Below are positions 36,176 to 46,300 of a stretch of DNA of 64,000 nt, piece by piece. The notes under the pieces are model-generated. The model saw nothing but the letters and a program-made list of their open reading frames with translations, had not been told where the DNA came from and made no database searches. The DNA comes from Pelecanus crispus (lineage: Eukaryota > Chordata > Aves > Pelecaniformes > Pelecanidae), in contig NC_134644.1 in NCBI RefSeq assembly GCF_030463565.1, positions 153,351,967 through 153,415,966 on the forward strand, given 5' to 3'. The translations under genes and the position numbers were made by a program. Positions within the stretch are counted from its first letter, which is position 1. Every line of letters begins with the position of its first letter.

Positions 36176-38140
36176 TTGCTGGTCACAATATTGATTCATC
36201 TGTTCTTGATATTAGTTTATCTGATCTGCACCACGCTCCTTTTTTTGCTGTACATGTTAAAGATTGGTGTTGGTTTCTGCAGTTTGCAGTGCTCTGCAGT
36301 GATTAGTGATGTTTTGCCTGAGAGATTTGTTATAAAAACACTGACCTTGAACTTTATCTGGTATTTTGGTTTTGTACTGAAGCCATTACAGTACTTCGGG
36401 TACTACCTCATGGAGACAATTAGCAATTATACCTCTTTCTCTGTGAGGTTTTTTATGGAGGAAATACAGAACAGCACCTTCGCTAACTTCTTCTATGTTG
36501 TTTCCTCCTTCACTACAATAACTTTTCAGTATCTTGAACATCCTTGGGTAGTTAAGATACATCTATTGGTATTTCTTGGGAATATTGTTTCAGCTTTGTC
36601 TAAGGTTAATAAGCAATTTAAGAATATCGTCCAGAGATCTGCCCCAAGGCTGGATAATTATGAGTGGCAGGGTATGTGGGATAGTATGGGCAAGTACCTA
36701 GGACAGTGGGCACCTCCAATGTTTTGGAACTTCACCCCTGAACAAGTGCAGAATCCTGAAAAACCAGTAAAGTATTTGGAAAAAGTATGTTGTCGCCCTG
36801 GCAACTCCAGAGACACACAAATCACTGCAATGTGCTGGGGCCTGGCCCATGCCTACCGAGCCCTGTTCAACACTGTTCAGAACCCTCAAGGGAAAGAGAA
36901 AGTCTCTGGATCTGATGACAAAATGACAGGCACTGTGGCTATTCCAGCCCCTGCCACAAGCACTGCAGCTACTCCAACCCCTGTGACAGACATTGTGGCT
37001 ACTCCAACCACAGCCACAGGCACTGCAGCTATTCCAACCTCCATGACAGGCCCTGCAGCTACTCAAACCCTCGCCACAGGCACCATGGCTAATCCAGAGA
37101 AGCAACCTGTGCTGGTATCAGTTGCCCCTATACACAAGAAGAAATACACAAGAAAATCAGCTCATTTACTAAGTGATGAAGATGAACAAGGGCCATCACG
37201 AGAAAAGGAGGAAGAGGCAGAACCCATAAATGAGGTGGTAACCACCCGATCCCGATCCCTATCCCTGAGTGAGCTGTGAGATATACGAAAAGATAGCCTG
37301 GAATTGGAGGGTAGGGAAGCCAAGCAGCTGGGATCCCTTCCTAGGGAAGGGGGCATTGACAAAGCAATTGGAAAAGGGGCATAAGTCCTTAGCCTCTGGA
37401 GGCAACTACTGTGAGGCATGAAGGAAAGATATCCCTTCAAGGAAGATGTTATATATCGCCCAGGGAAATGGACCACCACAGAGAAGGGTATCCAGTACCT
37501 GAGGGAATTAGGCATGCTGGAGGTGATTTATAGTGACCTGGACAATGAGCAGTTACCTAAAGATCCAGATGAAGTCAGGTGCACACGACCCATGTGGCAG
37601 AAGGTGGTACAGAGCGCACCAGCGTCGTATGCCAACATGTTGGCAATACTGGCCTAGAAAGATGAAGAGGCACCAAAGGTGGATGAAGTGGCTAGCTGAC
37701 TCCAGGAATACGAAGAAAGTATCTCTTCCTCCCTTGTCTCAGCTGTAGAGAAACTGTCCTGGGAGGTCCAGCAACTCAAAGAGAATAGTGGTACTCTCCA
37801 CCTATACAGACCAATATCTCAGCTATTAGGATTCAGCGTTCTGCTCAAGAGAGAGGATATAGGGGGTACACAACATGGGGCACCCTGTGGTTTTACCTGT
37901 GTGACCACAGAGAAGACATGAGGAAGTGGGATGGAAAACCTACTTCAACCCTAGAGGCACAGGTACATGAATTGCAAGGAAAAACAATCACACGGGGGTT
38001 CTTCCAGGAAAACTGCTGCTCCAGTTTCCAACAGGCAGTTCCCCAGACAGAGAAGAAAGACTGATCTTACTTTCGATCTCAATAAAGGGACTTTTGATTT
38101 GCATTTACAAGAAGTGAGTAACGAATACTATGAGCAGGAC
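36176..38140 (+). pseudogene. gag-position ORF of the ERVL-like element, broken
   Basis: The first open piece (36176-37279, 367 codons) begins at TTG; the first in-frame ATG is at 36254, codon 27, so the true start is uncertain. It has four hydrophobic stretches near residues 2-28, 55-78, 102-120 and 125-141, a central region with YEWQGMWDSMGKYL and AMCWGLAHAYRALFNTV, six 10-residue Thr/Ala/Pro repeats (251-310), a basic HKKKYTRK patch, an acidic DEDEQ...KEEEAEP patch and a TRSRSLSLS tail. Stops at 37277, 37382, 37412 and 37655 break the rest, where VKERYPFKED-like MKERYPFKED, GKWTTTEKGIQYLRELG and QLPKDPDEV, and then a coiled-coil-like VSAVEKLSWEVQQLKE remain. A frame break follows near 37800. 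I see no CCHC zinc knuckle. By position and neighbours it is Gag, the particle structural protein; the hydrophobic N-terminus is unusual for that role. Confidence 0.8.
36926..37105 (+). repeat. 30-bp in-frame minisatellite within gag
   Basis: Six imperfect 30-bp units encode 10-residue repeats: TGTVAIPAPA, TSTAATPTPV, TDIVATPTTA, TGTAAIPTSM, TGPAATQTLA and TGTMANPEKQ. The period is a multiple of three, so copy number could change without breaking the frame. The Thr/Pro/Ala composition suggests a flexible linker between the N-terminal region and the basic and acidic patches. Confidence 0.85.
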
Positions 38141-38143
38141 TAG
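38141..38143 (+). other. In-frame TAG between gag and protease
   Basis: The gag frame and the protease frame share the same register, and a TAG stop separates NEYYEQD from the following residues leading to EERDNRVYW. The codon is followed by AGGGGCCC. This is the layout of retroviruses that make Gag-Pol by stop-codon readthrough instead of frameshifting. No pseudoknot was folded. Confidence 0.55.
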
Positions 38144-38647
38144 AGGGGCCCTGCCTCCGGCCAGGTGGAGGAAAGGGACAATCGGGTTTACTGGACTGTG
38201 TGGATTCGATGGCCTGGCACATCAGACCCACAGGAATATAAGGCTCTAGTGGACACCAGTGCACGGTGTACCCTAATGCCATCAAGTTATAAAGGGACAG
38301 AACCCATCTGTATTTCTGGATTGACAGGGGGATCCCAAAAGCTCACTGTATTGGAGGCTGAAGTGAGCCTCACCAGGAGTGAGTGGCAGAAGCACCCCAT
38401 TGTGACTGGCCCAGAGGCTCCATGCATCCTTGGCATAGACTACCTCAGGAGAGGGTATTTCAAGGACCCAAAAGAGTATAAGTGTGCTTTTGGTATAGCT
38501 GCCTTGGAGATGGAGGAAATTAAACAGTTGTCCTCCTTGCCTGGTGTCTTGGAGGACCCTTCTGTTGTGGGGTTGCTGGGGGTTGAAGAACAACAGGTGC
38601 CGATTGCTACCACAACAGTGCACCGGCAGCAATATAGCACCAACTGA
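38144..38647 (+). pseudogene. Protease domain of the ERVL-like pol
   Basis: This open stretch of about 160 codons (first ATG-like start at 38165 is not a true start) encodes an aspartic protease of retroviral type, which would cleave the polyprotein. The active-site region reads ALVDTSARCTLMPS: the catalytic Asp is present but the usual Asp-Thr/Ser-Gly triad has Ser in place of Gly. The second conserved block is present as CILGIDYLRRGYF. The domain ends in a stop at 38645, and a second stop follows at 38681 before the reverse transcriptase in the same frame. The Gly-to-Ser change alone would be expected to disable the enzyme. Confidence 0.85.
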
Positions 38648-38683
38648 GACTCCCTGATTCCCATCCATAAGCTGATTCATTGA

Positions 38684-39516
38684 CTGGAGAACCAAGGAGT
38701 GATCAGCAAGACTTGCTCACCCTTTAACAGTCCCATATGGCCAGTGCGAAAGTCTAATGGGGAGTGGAGACTAACAGTGGACTATCGTGGCCTGAACGAA
38801 GTTACGCCGCCGCTGAGTGCTGCCGTGCCAGATATGCTTGAACTTCAATATGAACTGGGGTCAAAGGCAGCTAAGTGGTATGCCACAATTGATATCGCTA
38901 ATGCATTTTTCTCCATCCCTTTGGCAGCAGAGTGCAGGCCCCAGTTTGCTTTTACCTGGAGGGGTGTTCAGTACACCTGGAACCGACTGCCCCAGGGGTG
39001 GAAGCACAGCCCTACTATTTGCCATAGACTGATCCAGATGGCAGTGGAACAGGGTGAAGCTCCGGAACACCTACAATACATTGATGATATCATTGTATGG
39101 GGCAACACAGCAGAGGAAGCTTTTGAGAAAGGGGAAGAAAATAGTCCAAATCCTCCTGAAAGACAGTTTTGCCATAAAACAAAGTAAGGTCAAGGGACCT
39201 GCACAGGAGATCCAGTTTTTAGGAATAAAATGGCAAGATGGACGTCGTCAGGTCCCGATGGATGTGATCAACAAAATAACAGCCATGTCCCCACCAGCTA
39301 GCAAAAAGGAAACACAAGCTTTCTTAGGTGTTGTGGGTTTTTGGAGAATGCATATTCCAAATTACAGTCTGATCGTAAGCCCTCTCTATCAAGTGACCTG
39401 GAAGAAGCATTATTTCATATGGGGCCCTGAGCAACAACAAGCCTTCAAACAAATTAAACAGGAGATAGTTCATGCAGTAGCCCTTGGGCCAGTCCGGGCA
39501 GGCAGGATGTAAAAAG
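38684..39516 (+). pseudogene. Reverse transcriptase domain of the ERVL-like pol
   Basis: This is the RNA-dependent DNA polymerase. Visible blocks are FNSPIWPVRKSNGEWRLTVDYR, motif A YATIDIANAFFSIPL, motif B LPQGWKHSPTICHRL and motif C YIDDIIVWG (39077-39103), all with intact catalytic Asp residues. At the GGGG run 39131-39134 the frame shifts; the thumb and connection continue in another frame (QEIQFLGIKWQDGR, LGVVGFWRMHIPNY, GPEQQQAFKQIKQEI) until a stop at 39510. The original frame resumes near 39518. The open frame from 38699 begins at an ATG (MISKT) inside the domain; no separate start is expected because the domain is part of a Gag-Pol polyprotein. Confidence 0.9.
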
Positions 39517-39517
39517 T

Positions 39518-40432
39518 GTGCTCTACACAGCAGCCGGGGAGAATGGCCCTACCTGGAGCCTCTGGCAGAAAGCACCAGGGCAGACTCAAGGTCAACCCCT
39601 AGGGTATTGGAGTCGGGGATACAGAGGATCTGAGGCCCACTATACTGCAACTGAAGAAGAGATATTGGCAGCATATGAAGGGGTTCAAGCTGCTTCAGAA
39701 GTGGTTGATAATGAAGCACAGCTCCTCCTGGCACCCTGACTGCCAGTGCTGGGATGGATGTTCAAAGGGAGGGTCTCTTCTACACATCATGCAGCTGATG
39801 CCACGTGGAGTAAGTGGGTTGCACTAATCATACAATGGGCTCGAATAGGAAACCCCAGTCACCCAGGAATCTTGGAAGTGATCATGGACTGGCCAGAACA
39901 CAAAAATTTTGGAATATTACCAGAGGAGGAGCTGATGCAAGCTGAAGAGGTCTCACTGTACAATAAACTACCAGAAAATGAGAAACAATATGCCCTGTTC
40001 ACTGATGGGTCCTGTTGTCTTGTGGGAAAGCATCGGAGGTGGAAAGCTGCTGTATGGAGTCCTATAAGATAAGTTGCAGAAACTGCTGAAGGTGAAGGGG
40101 AATTGAGCCAGTTTGCAGAGGTGAAAGCCATCCAGCTGGCTTTAGATATTGCTGAACGAGAAAAGTGGCCAGTACTTTATCTCTATACTGACCCATGGAT
40201 GGTGGCAAATGCCCTGTGGAGGTGGTTGCAGCAATGGAAGCAGAGCAACTGGCAGCGCAGAGGCAAACCCATCCAGGCTGCTGCATTGTGGCAAGATATT
40301 GCTGCCTGGGTAGAGAACCTGGTTGTAAAAGTACGTCACGTAGATGCTCACGTACCCAAGAGTTGGGCCACTGAAGAACATCAAAACAACCAGCAGGTGG
40401 ATCAGGCCGCTAAGGTTAAAGTAGCTCAGGTG
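39518..40432 (+). pseudogene. Connection and RNase H domain of the ERVL-like pol
   Basis: The segment starts with LYTAAGENGPTWSLWQ and RGSEAHYTATEEEILAAYEG, then after a stop at 39737 continues to the RNase H domain, which would remove the RNA strand after copying. Catalytic acidic residues are in place: Asp in LFTDGSC (codon 40004), Glu in AEVKAIQLAL (40118) and Asp in LYTDPW (40190), followed by HVDAHVPK and NNQQVDQAAK, which hold the His and last Asp. Another stop lies at 40070. The segment has one frame throughout; both interruptions are single stop codons. Confidence 0.88.
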
Positions 40433-41269
40433 GATCGTGATGGGAACATGAGTGAATTATTTATAGCTTGGTGGGCCCATGACAGCTCAGGTCGTCAAGG
40501 AAGAGATTCAACATACAGATGGGCTCGTGATCGAGGGGTGGACTTAACTATGGACAGTGTTGCACAGGTTATCTATGAATGTGAAATATGTGCTGCAATC
40601 AAGCAAGCCAAGCGATTCAGGCCCCTCTGGTATGGTGGACAATGGCTAAAATATAAATACGGAGAGGCCTGGCAGATTGATTATATCACATTCCCACAAA
40701 ACCGCCAAGGCAAGCGCTACGTGCTGACCATGGTGGAAGCAACCACGGGATGGCTGGAAACATATATTGTGCCCCGTGCTACTGCCCAGAACACTATCCT
40801 GGGCCTTGAAAGGCAAGTCCTATGGTGACATGGCACCCCAGAAAGAATCCAGTCAGACAACAGGACTCATTTCCGAAGCAACCTCATAGGCACCTGGGCC
40901 AAAAAGCATGGCGTTGAGTATCATATGGCATATCACATCCCCTATCATGCACCAGCCTTCGGGAAAATCGAATGATACAATAGACTGTTAAAGACTACCC
41001 TGAGAGCAATGGGTGGTGGGACATTTAAACATTGGGATACCTATTTAGCAAAGGCCGCCTGGCTAGTCAACACTAGGGGATCTGCTAATCGAGCTGGCCC
41101 TGCGCAATCAGAACTCTTATGTACTGTAGAGGGAGATAAAGTCCCTGTACTGCACATAAAAAATATGCTGGGGAAGACAGTCTGGGTTACTCCCCTCTCA
41201 GGCAAAGGCAAACCCATCCATGGGATTGCTTTTGCTCAAGGACCTGGGTGCACTTCGTGGGTAGTGTGA
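40433..41269 (+). pseudogene. Integrase domain of the ERVL-like pol
   Basis: The N-terminal zinc domain has the first His (40478) and both Cys (40580 and 40589, in CEIC), but the position of the second His is Arg (40493, GRQGRDSTY). The catalytic triad is present: Asp in WQIDYIT (40679), Asp in IQSDNRTHF (40856) and Glu in FGKIE (40970). The last two are separated by 37 residues instead of the usual 35. Stops at 40826 and 40973 cut the catalytic core. The C-terminal DNA-binding part (LCTVEGDKVPVLHIKNMLGKTVWV) runs on to a stop at 41267. Integrase would join viral DNA to the chromosome; this copy cannot. Confidence 0.9.
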
Positions 41270-41718
41270 AAGGATGGTGAAGTCCAATGTGTACCTCAAG
41301 GGAATTTGATTTTGGGTGAAAATAGCCAATGAACTGAATTGTATGTTGTTAATTGTTGTATAATACTGTATGTCATCACTTCTATGGTTATTTATGCCAT
41401 GTCAATCGTATCACCCGGATTAATGAAGAATGAAGTTTGATGAAACCGAACAAAGTGCAGCAGTCATGGAACCTGAACTGGCAATTCAACACCACACATC
41501 ATCTCTCCTGCCCTGAAAGACTGTTATGACAGATGGCGCCCAAAGTCATGGAATAAATGAACTCAAAGGACATTTTAGAGGGATGGGCCATAGACGAAGG
41601 GAATGATATCTGTGTGTATATATCAAAAGACAGGAAAAGTGGTGGTGATTAATTGGAGTGTATTGGAAATTGTAGGACCTGGGCATGATGTAGATGGTAT
41701 ACAATAAGGGGTGGATAC
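41270..41718 (+). other. Post-integrase region and polypurine tract
   Basis: About 450 bases hold no env-like frame, no signal peptide and no transmembrane segment. The end of the integrase frame leaves some readable codons (CVPQGNLILGENSQ near 41292-41331). The final bases AATAAGGGGTGGATAC (41703-41718) before the 3' LTR are the likely polypurine tract that primes plus-strand DNA, slightly interrupted. Confidence 0.7.
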
Positions 41719-42268
41719 TGTCCTGGTTTTGGCTGGGATAGAGTTAATTTTCTTCCTAGTCGCTGGCATAGTGCTGTGTTTTGGATTTAGCATGAAATTA
41801 ATGTTGATAACACACTGATGTTTTAGTTGTTGCTAAGTAGTGCTTACACTAGTCAGGGATTTTTCAGCTTCTCATGCCCTGCCAGCAACAAGCTGGGAGG
41901 GGGTGCAGCCAGGATAGTTGACCAAGCTGGCCAAAGGGTTATTCCATACCATATGACATCATACTCAGTATATGAGCTGCAAGGAGTTGGCCAGGGGCAG
42001 CAATTGCTGCTCGGGGACTGGCTGGGCATCGTTTGGCAGGTGGTGAGCAATTCCATCGTGCATCACTGGCTTTGTGTATTATTATTATTACTACTATTAT
42101 TATTATTATTACTACTACTACTACTATTTTACTTTTTTAAATATCAATCATTAAACTGTTCTTATCTCAACCCAGGAGTTCCGATTCTCTCCTCCATCCC
42201 ACTGGGGAACAGAGAGTGAGTGAGTGGCTGTGTGGTGCTTAGTTGTTGGCTAGGGTTAAACCATGACC
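41719..42268 (+). repeat. 3' LTR of the ERVL-like provirus
   Basis: It starts TGTCCTGGTTTTGGCTGGGA and ends near TTAAACCATGACC, about 550 bp. The terminal CA seems to have mutated, because the partner LTR ends in CACGACA. It carries the same modules as the 5' LTR, including a TTATTATTACTACTATT run (about 42078-42127). Its CRE-like site reads TGACATCA as in the solo LTR, and its TATA region is degraded (TATATGAG). Confidence 0.92.
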
Positions 42269-43225
42269 ATAAAAATCGTTCAGAGTTCAAGTTCCTGAAG
42301 CTGAAGAACTTCAGCCAAAGTTGTACAGCAGTACTTTGGATATTATTATGCCTGAAGAACTTCTCAAGAGATTTCTTTCATACGGCCCTCATTTTTCCCC
42401 TGGACTTTTAAAGTTAATAACAAGCAATTTTTAATTGTTTCAGCTCATGAGTCTTGGTGTATTTATTCAACAACATAAAAGAGCGGCTCATCATCCAGTT
42501 TTGTTAGTGTTTCATAGCTCTAATCTTGACCTAGTTTGTGAACGTTTTATTTATCGACAGCGGGCTACGCAAACAGCCTCATCTCAGAGGAATTCCAAAC
42601 ACAGGCTCAGTCCAAGAGGATGCAGCTTCTCCAGGGCATCCGCACCTCACCCTTTTTGTTTTTGTCAGCTACTCCCTCACTCCTAAAAGGTCTTTCAAGC
42701 TTCATTTTTCCTTGACAGTATTTCTATTTTACTTTCATCAAGAAACATTGCCAACAACATATACTTACAATTAGTTTCTCCTTTCTCCTACTAACTATGA
42801 CTGCAAATCACGCGCACAAATCTTGCAGCCATTATTGGGAAATGTCTATGATGGTATGACTCATTTCTCAGCTGAGATTGCAAATGCTTTGCAAGTTGGG
42901 GCTTTGCATTTTTCTCATCTTTCAATAAAAATAATCTAGGAAAGAGGCAGTCAGGACCATGAAGGAAGAAGGAGTGACAGAAATCCTGAAAGTAAATTGA
43001 GCACATATCGCTAACTTCAGCAAGTTCCACACATAACAATGTAAATTTATTACACTGGGCTTCCTGGTGCTTTATGACACTTCTAATTTAGAGAACAGAC
43101 AGAAGTATTAAACCCTTAATGTCAACATCTGGTCCAAAAGACAAAAAAAACCCCCAACCAACCCCAAACCCTGCAGCCAAAGAAAAAAAACCACATAGAG
43201 CCACAGAACTGTTTTCCCCCATTTG
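42269..43225. other. Non-coding DNA right of the provirus
   Basis: No exon or repeat is recognised. Short frames at 42435-42774 have no motif. A C-rich and A-rich patch lies near 43141-43195. Confidence 0.5.
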
Positions 43226-43338
43226 TCATAGAATCATAGAATCATAAAATCGTTTAGGTTGGAAAAGACCTTTAAGATCATCCAGTCCAACCATTAACCT
43301 ACACAACCAAATCCACACTAAACCAATCAAGGGTAGAC
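43226..43338 (-). mobile_element. CR1-type 3' end, minus strand
   Basis: The plus-strand text TCATAGAATCATAGAATCAT, then GTTTAGGTTGGAAAAGACC and ATCATCCAGTCCAACCATT, is the reverse complement of a CR1 3' terminus. It keeps only about 110 bases. It shares with 12431-12548 the unusual end CTAAACCAATCAAGGGTAGA, which differs from ordinary CR1 copies in the window. Confidence 0.8.
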
Positions 43339-43396
43339 TAGATAACATAACATGTTATAGAGTAGATAACATGTTATAGACTAGATAACATAACAT
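43335..43396. repeat. Imperfect tandem repeat with 12-bp palindromes
   Basis: Three units related to AGACTAGATAACATAACATG follow each other. Two contain the palindrome ATAACATGTTAT (43347-43358 and 43366-43377). It begins right at the 5' edge of the CR1 3' fragment. Confidence 0.65.
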
Positions 43397-46300
43397 GACA
43401 TTTCGTAGTTGCATATAGAAAGAAACTAGCCATTTATACCCTGTACCTCTTGCTATACTTTTACAAGAAGCTCAGGTAGGTGGACTCCCAGCAAATTCTG
43501 AAACTACTTGGACAGAGGTGTCTGCTTTTAGATAGCCGTAATACTGTTTGCAATACCAGAGTAACACTGTACCAAACAGCCTGAGAAAACCAACATCAAA
43601 TAAGAGCAAATAAAGGCTGTCACTGCAGGAGAAGTTATTTCAAGAACAAAAATAACAGGCTTTAAATGAAGCAAATTGACCCAGGAGAAGTGAAATACTC
43701 CTCTCTGGAGCGTGGCATAGGCATCCCCAAGGGAGCTACAAAGCCCCACAGACTCCCTGAGGAGGCTGGGGTCACCACCCTGAGACCCCAGCTCAGGCTT
43801 GACCCTGGTGGTCCCCCAGAGCAGCTTCAGCTCCAAAAAACCTCCAGCAAGATATCACAACTACTACCAATTCCTGCAAGAAAAAGGAACTGTGGCATAA
43901 AATGGGCATAGCTTGGGGGCGAGAGTGGAAAAAAGACGACAACTCCTAACCTCTCTAACCATCTCTCTAACCAGCCATGGCTATTTTGACTCTTGGCTCA
44001 CCATGCAGTCTCAGAGCAGGTGCTGCCTCCCTCTGCCCACAACATATTTACAGATTGAATTTACTTTATTATTTTCTCATCGTGTGCCCAAAGTCCACCT
44101 TCTGCCCAGCTCTTTGTCTCTGCCTCTCCCCCAGCTGTTACCTTCTCAGGATCTCATCACCACACACTTTCAATTCCCTTTGAGACCATTTATAAAGTTG
44201 TAAATAAACGTAAATTCACATGTTTTCCTCCAAATCTATTAGAGATTTGACTACTTTGCAGCATACTAAAACTGGACTCATACAAAGACTTTGAAAAGGT
44301 CAAATTCTGTGAATATCCAGTTTCTAACTACATTATATTCAGCTGTGCTTACACTCTTTTTGTGTTCATTTTGTCAGGCTATACTAACAAATGAGTTTGC
44401 TGATATTATTTATGGGATACTAAATCTTATGTGCGACAACATAAAGTTCATACTAATGAGCAGAAATCCATCACTGATCTGTATGTTCAGTCAAAACAAA
44501 AATAAATATCTGAGACTGTGAATACCAAATTCTTAACAAGTCTTGAAGATACACAATTTGAGGATTAAATTATTCATAAAATTTCCACTGACTTCAAATA
44601 ATAAGTATATTTGACAAATTTGTAACTCATTTGTGCTTAATTTGTAAATGGGGAAAGGTAAAAATTGCTATATATGTGATTCTTGCAATTTATTTCAAAT
44701 AATAACCTCCTAACTTTAATCAGTTTAGACTCCTGAAAGTTTCCTAATGAAGCTCACTTCAATTAAAGAAGTTTTTATCACATTCCAAATTGATTTACAC
44801 TGATAGGATTTTCCTGCAGTCAGTGGAGCTAAACTGATTTATTCCTGATGAAGATCTAGCCTGCAAGAAGGTAGTAAAATCCAAGAGATGGGTTGCACAG
44901 AAAGTGCTCACAGCTGGAGGTGCCCCTGGGGCAGGGGAGCTCTGGCTGGTAGAGAGGTCATGCAGTTATTTCTGTCACACACTGCGTCGCTGCTCCTCTG
45001 CACCTCCAGTGAAAGAAGTGGTTGTTAGGTGTAATCCCGACATGGCATGGAGGCAACACAATAGAATCCATTGCACCCATCTCTCATTTTATTTTGAGCA
45101 TCTGAGGGTCACAGAATGGGCATCTGTGGATTTCTCCATGCTCCATCCCTTCAAAACGGTGAGATCTTGAACTTTGCAGTGAAGGTGTGACTCCTGTAAT
45201 ATGTCCAACATGTGCTAACATGTAATTTCACTGTATCAGGCACTTAGTGAGGGAAGCTTTATTTTTATATAAAAAAGTACCTTTTTACAAAATCTTTGCA
45301 ATCTCAGCCAATTAATGGAATTGAAAAGAGAGAGGAAACAGTGAAGAACAGAAAGCAAAACCAGAAAGAGAAACGAAGAAATGAAATCCAGGAGGAAAAT
45401 AACAGAGGAAAAGGAGACAATTAGTAAATATAATTGTGACTTGAGGATGTTAATAAATATAGTGGTACTGTGGTCATCAGCAGAAGGCTATAGCATTCAA
45501 TAGAGATTGTCAGCTTTTGTGATTAAAGTCTCCTAGAAAAGAGCTTGTCATTAGATGTCTGCCCTTGTTCTGCCCTTACATCATCTTCTTTCTTATCCTC
45601 ACAGCCCTCAGCCATGCTGCCATTCAGTTCCCCTGGGGTTTTGTCCTCTGTCTTCTCTTCTGCTCCCTCCCAGCCACATTTCTGCTTCTTTTACCAATCC
45701 CTATGGCTTGTGCATAGGCACAGCTTGCCCAGCCAGGGGGTTCTGCACCCAATGGCAGGAGCGGGCTTGCCTCTCTGTTACTCACAGGTGATAGTAAAGA
45801 GAGCAGAAGGACGGCTGTAACACCATCCCTACTTTCCCACTGCTGCGTGAACAGACCCCCAAAGGAGAGGGAATGTCTTCCGTCTCCCGCAGTTACCCCT
45901 GTTGGCTGCAACCCTTTCAGAGGCAAATGTGGGGAAAGCAGTCAGGTACACAACGCTTCCTACCACACCATGCTGGGAAATGGTGTGCATCGCTTGGGTG
46001 CATATCCAGGAGCCACTGCAGCCTGCCATACATGCTCTTTGTCTTGGAATTTATGATTAATAGTAATTTGTGCTATAAGCGATCTCAAGAGATTGAAGCC
46101 TCTTTTTAACCACATGCTATGTCCCTCCACCTTCAATCTAAATACACAAAATCAAGAGGGGGCTGAGAGGCACTGACAGCTGGGGTGGTTTGCACAGCAT
46201 AGGTCAGTGGTGGTGGCAGAAGCAGAATGCAGTTCTCCTGCCCTCCTCTGTCTATTTACTGAGATTGTCCCCCAGTAAAGTGCATAATTTATAGCTCTGC

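Larger units (their letters stand above)
35537..42268 (+). mobile_element. ERVL-like endogenous retrovirus, full length, defective
   Basis: This is a 6.7-kb provirus in the order LTR, primer binding site, gag-position ORF, protease, reverse transcriptase, RNase H, integrase, LTR. There is no env frame and only about 450 bases lie between integrase and the 3' LTR. The pol wording (for example LGVVGFWRMHIPNY in the post-RT region and ENEKQYALFTDGSC in RNase H) is of the ERVL type (class III, spumavirus-related). Multiple stops and a frame excursion make it non-functional. The two LTRs differ at roughly 25-30 of the first 350 aligned bases by hand count, about 7-8 percent, so the insertion is old. 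Flanking bases (AATAC before, ATAAA after) do not form an obvious target-site duplication. Confidence 0.94.

Noticed and set aside
41270-41718. Possible env or dUTPase gene after integrase
   Set aside because: Only about 450 bases, with stops in all frames and no motif for either.
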